From Nitrospira sp. UBA5698 (GTDB lineage Bacteria; Nitrospirota; Nitrospiria; Nitrospirales; Nitrospiraceae), in contig DIHK01000066.1 in the NCBI GenBank assembly GCA_002420115.1, positions 23,668-73,502 on the forward strand: a stretch of DNA of 49,835 nt. The letters are read 5' to 3'. The translations under genes were made by a program, and so were the position numbers. The notes below the pieces were generated by a model. That model did no database searches and was not told the DNA's origin. It saw nothing but the letters and a program-made list of their open reading frames with translations. The first letter of the stretch is position 1; each line of letters opens with the position of its first letter. Shown one piece after another: positions 40,881 through 48,764 of this stretch.

Positions 40881-41759
40881 GTTCCGCTGACTGCCTATTT
40901 CTCGCGATTCCTGACCTTTCCCAGCGTGACCGATTTCCCAGACTTCCTCGCGTTCGTACAAGCATCTTCGTGGCTCACTGATTTGGACCAGCCTCTCCCA
41001 GGACTGAGAGCGCTGCGCCCGAAGCCTACGCCTGGTAGTCCGTTCCCCCGCTTCATGTTCGGTTTCCCACTTGGCTCCGTTCCATCCGGTCCGGAGATAG
41101 TGATCTGATAGACCATCTGGCCTGTTCCTGAAAAACATGGTCAGGGCATGTGTTCTGTGCCATGTGGACCTGGTTGCAGAAGTTTCGTCCCTAGGTCCTC
41201 TTTGGCGTATTTTTGACCATTCTTTCTTGCTCATCCCTCTTGACAGAAACGAAACCGCGCTCCTGCTGCTGAGAGCCGTCATCCCCAGAAATGTGGTGAA
41301 CCTGTGGATAACCATAGGATTAGTGACACGAGCATCGTGATGAGGGAGTCTTTCATGAATTGTGTCAAGATTTATTTCTAGGAATATGCAAGAACGCAAT
41401 GAACTCAGGCTATTACCACTATTACTTGTGGTGATGTCAGGATGAAGCGGATGCCTAAAAAATAGGCAATTTGATAAATATACACGCCATTTGCACCGTC
41501 TTTTATTGAATTCAGCGATTTATGCACAGAGCTATCCACAGAAGGTGTGGAATGTGAATTCTCGTGCCACTTCTCATTTTAACGACAGGATTTTGGGCAC
41601 CCATCTGGAGTTCTTAAGCTTCTGGTGCTGATGAGCCAGTGGTCTTTCGTGCGAGGGGTTTATGTCAGACGATAAGACGAATTCTCTTCCGGGGTTGATC
41701 TTGGTGACCGAACAGATTTCCGGAAGTTGACGTGCAACATGGGGTGTCTTCATGGCCTC
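40881..41759. other. Gene-poor AT-richer stretch with DnaA-box-like sequences
   Basis: No convincing gene from 40108 to 41759. DnaA-box-like nonamers are TGTGGATAA (41303-41311, exact complement of TTATCCACA), TTATGCACA (41520-41528) and CTATCCACA (41532-41540). A palindrome TGCCTA-AAAAA-TAGGCA lies at 41452-41468, followed by AT-rich sequence. These might mark an origin remnant or be chance; neither dnaA, dnaN nor a plasmid replication gene is near. Confidence 0.35.
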
Positions 41760-42335
41760 TCAGGCATAAGGCGGAGCATGGCCCGGCTTCCACTTGATGC
41801 TGCAGCCTATGCTGGGTTTCTGGTTACCATCGACGGGCTTTCCGGTCAGCACGGCTTGGATGGCTGCGCGGAGATCTCGACCTGTGACCGGCTTGTTGTT
41901 ACCGGGGCGGCTGTCATCGAGCTGCCCATGATAGGCCAGACGGCGATCTCGATCAAAAAGATAGAATTCCGGAGTACAGGCGGCCCGATAGGCTTTCGCA
42001 ACATCCTGGGTCTCGTCGTGACAGAATGGAAAGGTAACGCCCAGGCGGATGGCCATTTCCTTCAGCCTCGGTGGTGCATCATCGGGATAGTTGATGGGGT
42101 CATTGCTGCTGATGGCGATGATCCCGAGATTCGTGCCTTGATAGTCCTGTCCGAGCCTGGCCAGCTCCTGTTCCACATGCACCACATAAGGACAGTGCCG
42201 GCAGATGAACATGACGAGCAGACCTGTCTTCGCAGTGAACGAGTCGAGCGAGTAACGTTGTCCAGTCACGACGTCCCGTAAAACGAACGGCGGTGCTGTG
42301 GTTCCAAGCGGCAGCATGGTTGAAGTCATGGCCAT
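41760..42335 (-). CDS. Thioredoxin-fold peroxiredoxin/TlpA-like protein
   Basis: A protein of 191 residues without signal peptide. PLGTTAPPFVLRDVVTGQRY, then LLVMFICRHCPYVVHVEQEL with a CxxC (CRHC) motif, then TPEFYLFDRDRRLAYHGQLD, is the AhpC/TSA-like thioredoxin group often annotated thioredoxin family protein, with homologues in many phyla. It probably reduces peroxides or disulfides in the cytosol. AGAGG precedes the ATG. It stands alone and diverges from the SIMPL gene. Confidence 0.85.
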   Translation of the reverse strand: MAMTSTMLPLGTTAPPFVLRDVVTGQRYSLDSFTAKTGLLVMFICRHCPYVVHVEQELARLGQDYQGTNLGIIAISSNDPINYPDDAPPRLKEMAIRLGVTFPFCHDETQDVAKAYRAACTPEFYLFDRDRRLAYHGQLDDSRPGNNKPVTGRDLRAAIQAVLTGKPVDGNQKPSIGCSIKWKPGHAPPYA

Positions 42336-42508
42336 GAGAGAGCCTCTTTTAATGTGTTCGAGGGAGAAGATGCCGCATGTGTTCAGCTAGGTCAAGTGGC
42401 AATGGTCGGGCATTTCTTGCGTCGTTCTGAGGGTGAGATTATGCTGAGCCGTGGGGCTCTGAAACTTGCGGGAAGGGGTCTGTGGTCGTTGGTGAAAGGA
42501 GGTGGCGT

Positions 42509-43231
42509 ATGTTGATCGTTTGGCTATTGATCCTATTGGCGGTTCCCGTTGTGACGTTGGCTCATGATGAGACAACGCCTGCGGCATCAACTCTGACTGT
42601 CAGCGAAACCGGGATTGTCCCGCACGCACCGGATATAGCCTTTGTGTCGTTCGGCTTGGAGACTGCCAGTAAGTCCCTCGCTGATGCACAGAAGCGCAAT
42701 AGCACCGTCATGAGTAAAGTCATGGACCGGCTGCGGGACTTACAGATCGACAAGGAGCGAATCCAAACGTCCTCCTTTACCGTATCGCCGCAATATCGAC
42801 CGCCATCGAACCGTCCTACGGACGTCTCACCTGCGTCCCCGGAAATCATCGGCTATGTGGTCAGCAACATGGTGATTGTGGAAATCCGTGCCCTGGACAA
42901 GGTCGGCACGGTGATCGAAGAAGTCTTAAAGGCCGGGGCGAACAGCTTTCAGGGGTTGCACTGGGGGTTACGCGAAGAGCAAGCAGTGCGGCTCAGTGCC
43001 TTGAAGCAGGCGGCGGCCAAGGCCCGTGAGAAGGCATCGGTGTTGAGTGAAGCACTTCATGTAAAGCTTGTGCGGGTGCTGTCGGTCAATGAAGGGGGCC
43101 AGGTCGTCAGGCCTGCGGTGGCAATGGCACGCATGGCGATGGAGGCGAGCGCCGGCGATGTGCCGATTTCATCCGGTGAACTGAAGATCGAAGCGACGGT
43201 GACGCTGGTCTACGAAATCGCGCCGAAGTGA
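42509..43231 (+). CDS. SIMPL-domain (DUF541) exported protein
   Basis: A protein of 240 residues from ATG 42509, chosen for AAAGGAGGTG just upstream; a GTG 27 nt earlier is in frame. A signal peptide (MLIVWLLILLAVPVVTLAHD) precedes the SIMPL domain: STLTVSETGIVPHAPDIAFV, then AQKRNSTVMSKVMDRLRDLQ, GYVVSNMVIVEIRALDKVGT and AREKASVLSEALHVKLVRVL, ending with KIEATVTLVYEI. Family members (such as YggE) are periplasmic and linked to oxidative stress tolerance. It converges with the WD40 gene, whose 3' end lies 18 nt away. Confidence 0.88.
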   Translation: MLIVWLLILLAVPVVTLAHDETTPAASTLTVSETGIVPHAPDIAFVSFGLETASKSLADAQKRNSTVMSKVMDRLRDLQIDKERIQTSSFTVSPQYRPPSNRPTDVSPASPEIIGYVVSNMVIVEIRALDKVGTVIEEVLKAGANSFQGLHWGLREEQAVRLSALKQAAAKAREKASVLSEALHVKLVRVLSVNEGGQVVRPAVAMARMAMEASAGDVPISSGELKIEATVTLVYEIAPK

Positions 43232-43249
43232 GGTGATCAGGTAGGTGCA

Positions 43250-44344
43250 CTACTCCCCTGATGCAGCTCCCCCCTCCCACAACTTCACCGTGCGATCCCA
43301 GGAGGCGCTGGCGAGGCGCTTGCCGTCGGGAGAAAAGGCCAATCCGCGGACTGGGCCACTGTGGCCTTTGAGGGTTCGGAAGTTTCGACCGGTGGACAGA
43401 TCCCAAAACTTGATGGTTTGGTCGTCGCTCGCGCTGGCCAAAACTTTTCCGTCCGGGGAGACGACCAGACTACGGACCCAGCCCTTGTGGCCGGTCAACG
43501 CTTTCTTCTCGACCACCGTCGGCATCTCAAAGAGCTTGATGGTGGTATCCCGGCTGCCGGTGATCAGGATTTTTGCATCAGGGGTGAAGGTCATCGCGCC
43601 GATCCAGTAGTCCATCGGCTTCTGGAATCCGCCGTCGTCTTCAACGAAATAGCCACGGGTCTCGGTTGAATCCACGTCGTCCTTTCGCCAATGACCGTCG
43701 TGGAGGACCTTTTCCTCGCCGCTTGGGAGTACTTCCCATACTTTAATTTTCCCGATGTCGGTTCCGCTGGCGAGATGGATGCCGTCGGGTGAGAACGCGA
43801 CGCACACCGACCAATGGTGATCGTATTCGTCTTTACCTAAAAGGGTCATCAGCTCGGTGCCGGTGGTGACTTCCCAGATTTTGATGTCTTTATTGTGGCT
43901 CCCACGCGCGAGCATGAGTCCATCCGGGGAGAGGGATAAACTGCACACGCTATGGTCGTATCGAGTGAAGAGGAGCTTCACCGGTTCGCCGGTCTTACCG
44001 TTCCAGAGCCTGATGGTGCGGTCTTCGCTCGCCGTTGCGAGGATTTGCCCATCCGGAGTAAAGACGATGGCGCGGATATCGTGGGTATGGCCGCGAAGGG
44101 AACGGAGCAGCCGACCGGTTTCAATGTCCCACATGCGGACGAGGCGTTCGGCGCCACCGCTCGCCAGTACGGTTCCATCGGGTGAAAAGGCAACCGTCCA
44201 CACTCCATGTGAATGACCACGGAAGGTGTTGATCTCCCGGCAGTCAGTTCCCCAGTACTTCAGGAAATCAATCGGTGGGGTTGATGTGGGTTCTATCCGA
44301 ACGGAACCGGGTGTGAGAAAAGGAGTCATCGTTGGATCGGACAT
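43250..44344 (-). CDS. WD40-repeat protein
   Basis: A protein of 364 residues from ATG 44344; ATG 44389 is also in frame but has no better ribosome site. Seven WD40 blades can be counted, each near V-FSPDG--LASGS-D--I--W, for example TVAFSPDGTVLASGGAERLV and GLAFSPDGKRLASASWDRTV. They should close into one beta propeller, used for protein contacts. No signal peptide or catalytic domain is present. Blade five is extended by an insert (VLHDGHWRKDDVDSTETRGY). It is divergent from the HEXXH gene, with 270 nt between them. Confidence 0.92.
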   Translation of the reverse strand: MSDPTMTPFLTPGSVRIEPTSTPPIDFLKYWGTDCREINTFRGHSHGVWTVAFSPDGTVLASGGAERLVRMWDIETGRLLRSLRGHTHDIRAIVFTPDGQILATASEDRTIRLWNGKTGEPVKLLFTRYDHSVCSLSLSPDGLMLARGSHNKDIKIWEVTTGTELMTLLGKDEYDHHWSVCVAFSPDGIHLASGTDIGKIKVWEVLPSGEEKVLHDGHWRKDDVDSTETRGYFVEDDGGFQKPMDYWIGAMTFTPDAKILITGSRDTTIKLFEMPTVVEKKALTGHKGWVRSLVVSPDGKVLASASDDQTIKFWDLSTGRNFRTLKGHSGPVRGLAFSPDGKRLASASWDRTVKLWEGGAASGE

Positions 44345-44374
44345 AGGTCGTGCGTTCCCTTGGCTGCCTGGTCC

Positions 44375-44404
44375 TTGATTGGTGAACAACCCGGCCAGTA
44401 TAAT
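44375..44404 (+). promoter_or_regulatory. Candidate promoter for the HEXXH/ferredoxin/TorD/gamma-like genes
   Basis: TTGATT (44375-44380) and TATAAT (44399-44404) are 18 nt apart. The predicted start near 44412 leaves about 200 nt of leader. A 6-bp inverted repeat (GATCGT / ACGATC, 44422-44445) lies just downstream and could be an operator. The -10 box is exact, the -35 weaker. Confidence 0.45.
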
Positions 44405-44615
44405 TTCTTCGATAATTCAGATCGTAAGAGATGCCTCACGATCAAGTCAACTCTTCGACGAGTCTCTCTTGTGAGAACAGCAGCCTCTGGGTCGATGTCG
44501 AGGGTGTGCAGCGGACGCCGCTGAGAGCTCACGCTGATTTTTCCGACTCCCTTGCACCCGAACGGTCCGGCGGGTTGTATGGCAATGGCCTCATGATGTG
44601 ATTGAGAGTACTTCA

Positions 44616-45614
44616 ATGGAAATCAGGTTCCAACCAGCACTGCTTCAGGAAGTGATCGACTCGTTCGTGGAAAAGACAGAACGAGAGGGGGATCCGACTT
44701 ACTACAAGGAATTCCACGAGTACGCGGATCCGATCTACGAGAAGTTCATCCTCGAAGATCGAGAAGCCGAATTTAAGAAGTTGTACCAATTTCTCTTCGG
44801 CACCTGGGGGTTTTCGGATATCGTTCGTGATTCATTCAATGAGTATCCGCTGTTGAAGGAGAAGGTGGGGATCGTCCTCGTCAAAGGGGTCTTGAAAGAA
44901 GATCAGGAAGGCGTCGATATCCTCAGAAAATGGGGATCGGTTGAAAAGGACTTGGCCAAGGAATTTGAAGAGAAGGGAATGAAGGGGGTCGGGATTAAGC
45001 TGATTCCCCGCCGATTCTATGACCCGGCGCTCACTCGGTATTGCCGCCATGAAATGATGCATGTCTCCGACATGATCGATCCGTTGTTCGGCTACGATCC
45101 GGACACCAAGGTCGGGTTGAATCCCGGGGAAGAGACGCTCATCTTACAGCGCTATCGAGTGTTATGGAGTTTGAGCGTGGATAGTCGGCTCGTTGCGGCG
45201 GGCAAGGAGCCGATGTTGAGCAAGGAGGATCGATTCAAGGAGTTCCGGTCCTGGTACCGAAAGATTCCGCCTCCTCAACTGAAGTCGGTGTTCGAGGGGC
45301 TCTGGCAGACCTCCTATTTCTCCCACTCCGAGTTAATCGAAATGGCCGCGGATATCCTTCGCGTGATGGACCGGGCGGTGGATGTCGAAGGCGGTGAGGT
45401 GCCGGAAACTCAGAATAAAATCATGCTGATGCCGGGGTTCCCGTGCCCGCTCTGTCGGTTTCCGACCTATTCGTGGGTCGAAGATATGGGGACCAAACTG
45501 GAATCCTACGTGCTGGACTTCATCCGTGAGAATCACCCTGGGTGGGATGTCGAATTCGGAGCCTGCGACCGCTGTGTGGAGGTGTATAAGTTGCGTGCCG
45601 ACGGCGTCATGTAA
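44616..45614 (+). CDS. HEXXH-motif protein with C-terminal zinc-ribbon cysteines
   Basis: A protein of 332 residues from ATG 44616 (an in-frame ATG at 44598 has no ribosome site). The centre carries CRHEMMHVSDMIDP, in which H145-E-M-M-H149 is an HEXXH zinc-hydrolase motif. The C-terminus has CPLC at GFPCPLCRFPT and CDRC at GACDRCVEVY, which together could bind zinc. It is cytosolic and acidic, with many charged helices (YEKFILEDREAEFKKLYQFL). I do not recognise a named family. Being first in line before a ferredoxin, a TorD-like chaperone and a gamma-like subunit, it may help to mature a molybdoenzyme, for example by clipping or delivering it. Confidence 0.65.
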   Translation: MEIRFQPALLQEVIDSFVEKTEREGDPTYYKEFHEYADPIYEKFILEDREAEFKKLYQFLFGTWGFSDIVRDSFNEYPLLKEKVGIVLVKGVLKEDQEGVDILRKWGSVEKDLAKEFEEKGMKGVGIKLIPRRFYDPALTRYCRHEMMHVSDMIDPLFGYDPDTKVGLNPGEETLILQRYRVLWSLSVDSRLVAAGKEPMLSKEDRFKEFRSWYRKIPPPQLKSVFEGLWQTSYFSHSELIEMAADILRVMDRAVDVEGGEVPETQNKIMLMPGFPCPLCRFPTYSWVEDMGTKLESYVLDFIRENHPGWDVEFGACDRCVEVYKLRADGVM

Positions 45615-45615
45615 T

Positions 45616-45738
45616 GCGAATGGTGAAAATAGCAGCCAGCTTTGTTCTCGCTTCGCTCAAGGCCTCAACGTACATACACCGTACGCCTCGGCCTTTCGCT
45701 CGCTGCGGCCGTGCTGGACAGCTGTTTTGACCATTCGC
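45616..45738. repeat. Palindromic MITE-like element, copy 2
   Basis: Terminal inverted repeats GCGAATGGTGAAAATAGCAG and CAGCTGTTTTGACCATTCGC. The interior shares CTTTCGCTCGCTGCGGCCGT-like and GCCTCAACGTAC sequence with the copy at 19931-20122. It begins 1 nt after the TAA of the HEXXH gene and ends 18 nt before the ferredoxin ATG, so it occupies the whole intergenic space and would form a hairpin in the operon mRNA. Confidence 0.75.
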
Positions 45739-45756
45739 AAGATCCTGTGTGCTTAG

Positions 45757-46359
45757 ATGGCAACAAATCCCTCATATGGCCGGCGAGCATTCCTGAAAGA
45801 TTCCGTCGTCTCAACCGTCAGGGCGGCACAGGAACTCGTCAAGCACGCGGAGGCTTCCCCCAGCGAGGCTGCTGTGCCGGCAGTTCGACCGGACTGGTTA
45901 CGTCCTCCCGGCGCTGTGGCGGAGGCAGTGTTCCTGGACCGTTGTACCGCGTGCAATGATTGTGTCACGGCCTGTCCCCCAGGAGCCATTACTGCGCATC
46001 CTGGCGATGGTACCCCGATTCTTTATGCTGATCAGTCCCCCTGCCTGTTGTGTGAAGATTTTCCCTGCATCACGGCCTGCCGAACGGACGCGCTCATGCC
46101 GGTCAGCGGGGTCGATCAGGTTCGAATGGGAACGGCGGAGATCTCACATCGACTCTGCACGGCTGGTCAGGGTTGCTACGCCTGTGTCTCGAAGTGCCCG
46201 ACCAATGCCCTCGCTCTGGATGTGGCCTTGCTTTGCCTGTTAGTTGCTCCAGAAGCCTGTGTGGGGTGCGGGATGTGCGAGATGATTTGCAAGACGGTGA
46301 ATGATCGTGTCGCGATTCGTGTGATCCCAACCCGGCAGATGGTGAGGGCCGCCCCATGA
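45757..46359 (+). CDS. Four-cluster ferredoxin-type protein (NapF/NapG-like)
   Basis: A protein of 200 residues. An N-terminal GRRAFLKDS looks like a twin-arginine motif, but the following hydrophobic stretch is weak. Four 4Fe-4S motifs follow: CTACNDCVTACPPG, CLLCEDFPCITACRTD, CTAGQGCYACVSKCPTN and CVGCGMCEMICKTVND. The arrangement is that of NapF/NapG/MauM ferredoxins, which carry electrons to, or help assemble, periplasmic molybdoenzymes. It lies between the HEXXH gene and the TorD-like gene on the same strand. No Shine-Dalgarno sequence is clear; the hairpin element directly upstream may influence translation. Confidence 0.85.
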   Translation: MATNPSYGRRAFLKDSVVSTVRAAQELVKHAEASPSEAAVPAVRPDWLRPPGAVAEAVFLDRCTACNDCVTACPPGAITAHPGDGTPILYADQSPCLLCEDFPCITACRTDALMPVSGVDQVRMGTAEISHRLCTAGQGCYACVSKCPTNALALDVALLCLLVAPEACVGCGMCEMICKTVNDRVAIRVIPTRQMVRAAP

Positions 46360-46533
46360 ACCGGAGGTGCTTCACTCATGGGTGGATCGACGCGATCGCA
46401 TCATCAGGGACGCCGGTGAGTTCTCCCTTGACTTCACACCGGCCATTTCATATACATACATGGCTTTTCCGTCACACCTTGGAACGTCATGGTTGTGAGG
46501 CAGGGTGATGATGACGGACAGGAGGCGATTTCT

Positions 46534-47505
46534 ATGACGAGTCAACAGCCGATGCACAGAGTCTCTGCATCAGCAGCCGCCACGTTGCCGAACCCTTCCA
46601 CACTGAAAGATTCTCCGGCCGTTGAGCGAGCACTCAGTCGCAGCAAAATTTATCTGCTGATCTCCTGGAGCCTCCTCTATCCGGAGGATGAGGAATTTCT
46701 TGACTATTTGCGGTGCGGAGAGTTTGTCGAAGATGGTCGGACGGCTCTTGATGCGCTGGGCATTGCCCTAGGCGCCGATGGGAGTCAACGTGCCAAGGAC
46801 AAGCTGGTTGCGCTGAAAAAGCAGTTGGAGATGGTCGAGGGGCTGATCTCTTCAGAATGCGTCAATTGGCAACTGAGTGATCTCCAGTCGGAGCATCGTC
46901 GCGTGTTCAGCAACGTGATTACGCTCGATTGCCCTCCCTATGAAACCCTGTTCGGGAACGACCACGTGTTCGCCCAGTCTCATGTCATGGGTGACATCTC
47001 GGGATTCTACAAGGCGTTTGGAGTCGAACTCTCGAAGGACATCCATGAACGGCTCGACCACCTCAGTGTGGAGTTCGAGTTCATGCATTTCCTTGCCTAC
47101 AAGGAGTCGTACTCGCTCTGTCACGATGGGATTGAAAAGACCCAGATCGTGGTGGAGGCACAAAAGAAATTCGTCAAGAATCATATCGGCCGCTGGGTGC
47201 CCTTGTTCTGCCGCATGTTGGCTAAGAAGGCAGACTCAGGCTTGTTCAAGTTGGTAGCCGATATGACTGGTGATTGGATGGAGTTTGAGGCGGCGTTCTT
47301 AGCCGTGACGCCTCAACCCTATACGGAAACCGATTATCGACCTGCAACGTTCAGTTCGCCGGAAGGTCAGACCTATGAGTGCGGCGCGCAAGACCAAGGG
47401 AATGAGTTGAGTATGTTGTTGAACGAAGTCGGGGCCCAGTCCTTCATGGATGTGAAAGAGAAGGACAAGGATCAGGAAGAGGGCCGGCCTTCTGGAACCG
47501 CGTGA
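46534..47505 (+). CDS. TorD/NarJ-like molybdoenzyme chaperone
   Basis: A protein of 323 residues from ATG 46534, supported by AGGAGGC 8 nt upstream (the frame itself is open from 46489). Helical throughout; the core is YLLISWSLLYPEDEEFLDYL, then FSNVITLDCPPYETLFGNDH, VMGDISGFYKAFGVELSKDI and DHLSVEFEFMHFLAYKESYS, the TorD/DmsD/NarJ signature. These chaperones bind the signal peptide or apoprotein of molybdoenzymes while the bis-MGD cofactor is inserted. An acidic tail of about 40 residues follows. It lies between the ferredoxin and the gamma-like subunit, as expected for a nitrite oxidoreductase or related enzyme locus. Confidence 0.85.
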   Translation: MTSQQPMHRVSASAAATLPNPSTLKDSPAVERALSRSKIYLLISWSLLYPEDEEFLDYLRCGEFVEDGRTALDALGIALGADGSQRAKDKLVALKKQLEMVEGLISSECVNWQLSDLQSEHRRVFSNVITLDCPPYETLFGNDHVFAQSHVMGDISGFYKAFGVELSKDIHERLDHLSVEFEFMHFLAYKESYSLCHDGIEKTQIVVEAQKKFVKNHIGRWVPLFCRMLAKKADSGLFKLVADMTGDWMEFEAAFLAVTPQPYTETDYRPATFSSPEGQTYECGAQDQGNELSMLLNEVGAQSFMDVKEKDKDQEEGRPSGTA

Positions 47506-47583
47506 GTCACTGTGGAAATGTTTAGTACGGTTCACAAGTAGATGTTATCTTTCATTCAATTTTCACGAGGAGGGAGTAATACT

Positions 47584-48534
47584 ATGAGGGTAGCGCAGAC
47601 GACCAACAAGAAATTGGTGTTTGCCATTCTTCTCTCCGCCCTCACTGTCGGCCTGATGCTGACGTTGGGGCGAGTACCACTCGCCGTCAGTCAGCCGGTG
47701 ACGATACCGGCCAAGACGGTTAAGGGCTCAATTCCGATGGACGGTGCCAACCCTGTCTGGGAGAGCGTGCCGGGAGTTGTCGTTCCTCTGAGCGGTCAGC
47801 TGATCACCACCCCGATGCACCCGAATATTTCGGTGAAATCGGTGTTTGTGAAGGCGATGACGAACGGCAAAGAGGTGGGGTTACGGTTGGAGTGGATCGA
47901 TCAGACGAAGAATGATACGGCGATCGGCCCGCAAGACTTCCGCGATCAAGTGGCGCTGATGTTTCCGGTGAATACGGCCGGAGCTCCGCCGTTCCAGTGT
48001 ATGGGGCAATCAGGCGGAACCACCAACATCTGGCGTTGGAATGCGGAGTGGCAAAAGGACATCGGCAAGGACAGTGCCGGCATCTGGGATGTGGACGATC
48101 AGTACCCAGGCATTTTCTGGGACTATTACTTTGAAGAACCGGCGGGAGGCGTCACCTATCCTGACCGTATCGGCCGCAGCCTCGGACCGTTCAATTCCGG
48201 CATCTGGTCGGGGAATATCATGTCTGACCCGACGCTCCGTGTGAGTTCGGTTGAGGATTTGAGCGCCAATGGTTTCAGCACTCTCACGACGCAAGCTCAC
48301 CAGGATGTCATCGGGAACGGTGTCTGGGAGCCATCAGGGTCCGTCAAGGGCGGTGGGTATACCGGACCAACCTGGCGTGTTGTTGTGAAGCGGACGTTAG
48401 AAACCGGTGACGCGAACGATGTGCAGTTCAAGGCGGGGATGTCGGTACCCATCGCGTTTGCGGTGTGGGACGGCGCCAACATCGAGCGAAACGGGATGAA
48501 GTCGTTGTCAACCTGGTTTACGCTGAAACTGTAG
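47584..48534 (+). CDS. Exported ethylbenzene-dehydrogenase-gamma-like heme-binding subunit
   Basis: A protein of 316 residues from ATG 47584, with GAGGAGGGAG upstream. A signal peptide (KKLVFAILLSALTVGLMLTL, cleavage near AVSQ) precedes the domain: SIPMDGANPVWESVPGVVVP, VKAMTNGKEVGLRLEWIDQT, FRDQVALMF, then MGQSGGTTNIWRWNAEWQKD and WRVVVKRTL, ending SVPIAFAVWDGANIERNG. This order is that of the heme b-binding gamma subunit (Met and Lys ligands) of ethylbenzene dehydrogenase, chlorate reductase and similar enzymes, and of the proposed gamma subunit (NxrC) of Nitrospira nitrite oxidoreductase. The match to NxrC is inferred; alpha and beta genes are not in the window. Confidence 0.8.
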   Translation: MRVAQTTNKKLVFAILLSALTVGLMLTLGRVPLAVSQPVTIPAKTVKGSIPMDGANPVWESVPGVVVPLSGQLITTPMHPNISVKSVFVKAMTNGKEVGLRLEWIDQTKNDTAIGPQDFRDQVALMFPVNTAGAPPFQCMGQSGGTTNIWRWNAEWQKDIGKDSAGIWDVDDQYPGIFWDYYFEEPAGGVTYPDRIGRSLGPFNSGIWSGNIMSDPTLRVSSVEDLSANGFSTLTTQAHQDVIGNGVWEPSGSVKGGGYTGPTWRVVVKRTLETGDANDVQFKAGMSVPIAFAVWDGANIERNGMKSLSTWFTLKL

Positions 48535-48548
48535 CCATCTGATTCATG

Positions 48549-48572
48549 CGAGGCAGCTTCAAGGCTGCCTCG
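48549..48572 (+). terminator. Hairpin after the gamma-like gene
   Basis: CGAGGCAGC / GCTGCCTCG form a perfect 9-bp stem with a TTCAAG loop, 15 nt after the stop codon. The following TTCTCG is not a U-tract, so it is perhaps an mRNA-stabilising hairpin rather than a complete terminator. Confidence 0.6.
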
Positions 48573-48587
48573 TTCTCGAAGTTTAAC

Positions 48588-48639
48588 AAGGCCTCGGATC
48601 GATGCCCTCACAGGAGGGAGCGGTTCGGGGCCTTTTTTT
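48588..48639 (+). terminator. Rho-independent terminator
   Basis: AAGGCCTCG (48588-48596) pairs with CGGGGCCTT (48626-48634) with one mismatch, around a 29-nt loop that holds a smaller CCTC / GAGG hairpin. Seven T follow. It closes the ferredoxin/TorD/gamma-like transcription unit. Confidence 0.8.
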
Positions 48640-48764
48640 GTGCCGTGATCTGCATCCATCCGATCGATTCACCCAAGTAGGATTGCATTTCGCCTTGAGC
48701 GGAATGTATAAAATTCAAGAAATAGAAGCCACTGATTTTCAAGAGCAAAAGGACATCTCAGACT

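Noticed and set aside
40803..41399. Minus-strand ORF of 198 codons in the gene-poor stretch
   Set aside because: Low-complexity, Arg/Trp/Ser-rich product, no ribosome site, and it overlaps the type D repeat; treated as chance.
41303..41540. A functional chromosomal origin
   Set aside because: Only three box-like sequences, no DnaA or DnaN gene and no clear cluster of AT-rich repeats; kept as a low-interest finding only.
47584..48534. Naming the gene nxrC outright
   Set aside because: The fold matches the gamma-subunit family, but nxrA and nxrB are not in the window and several paralogues are usual in Nitrospira.
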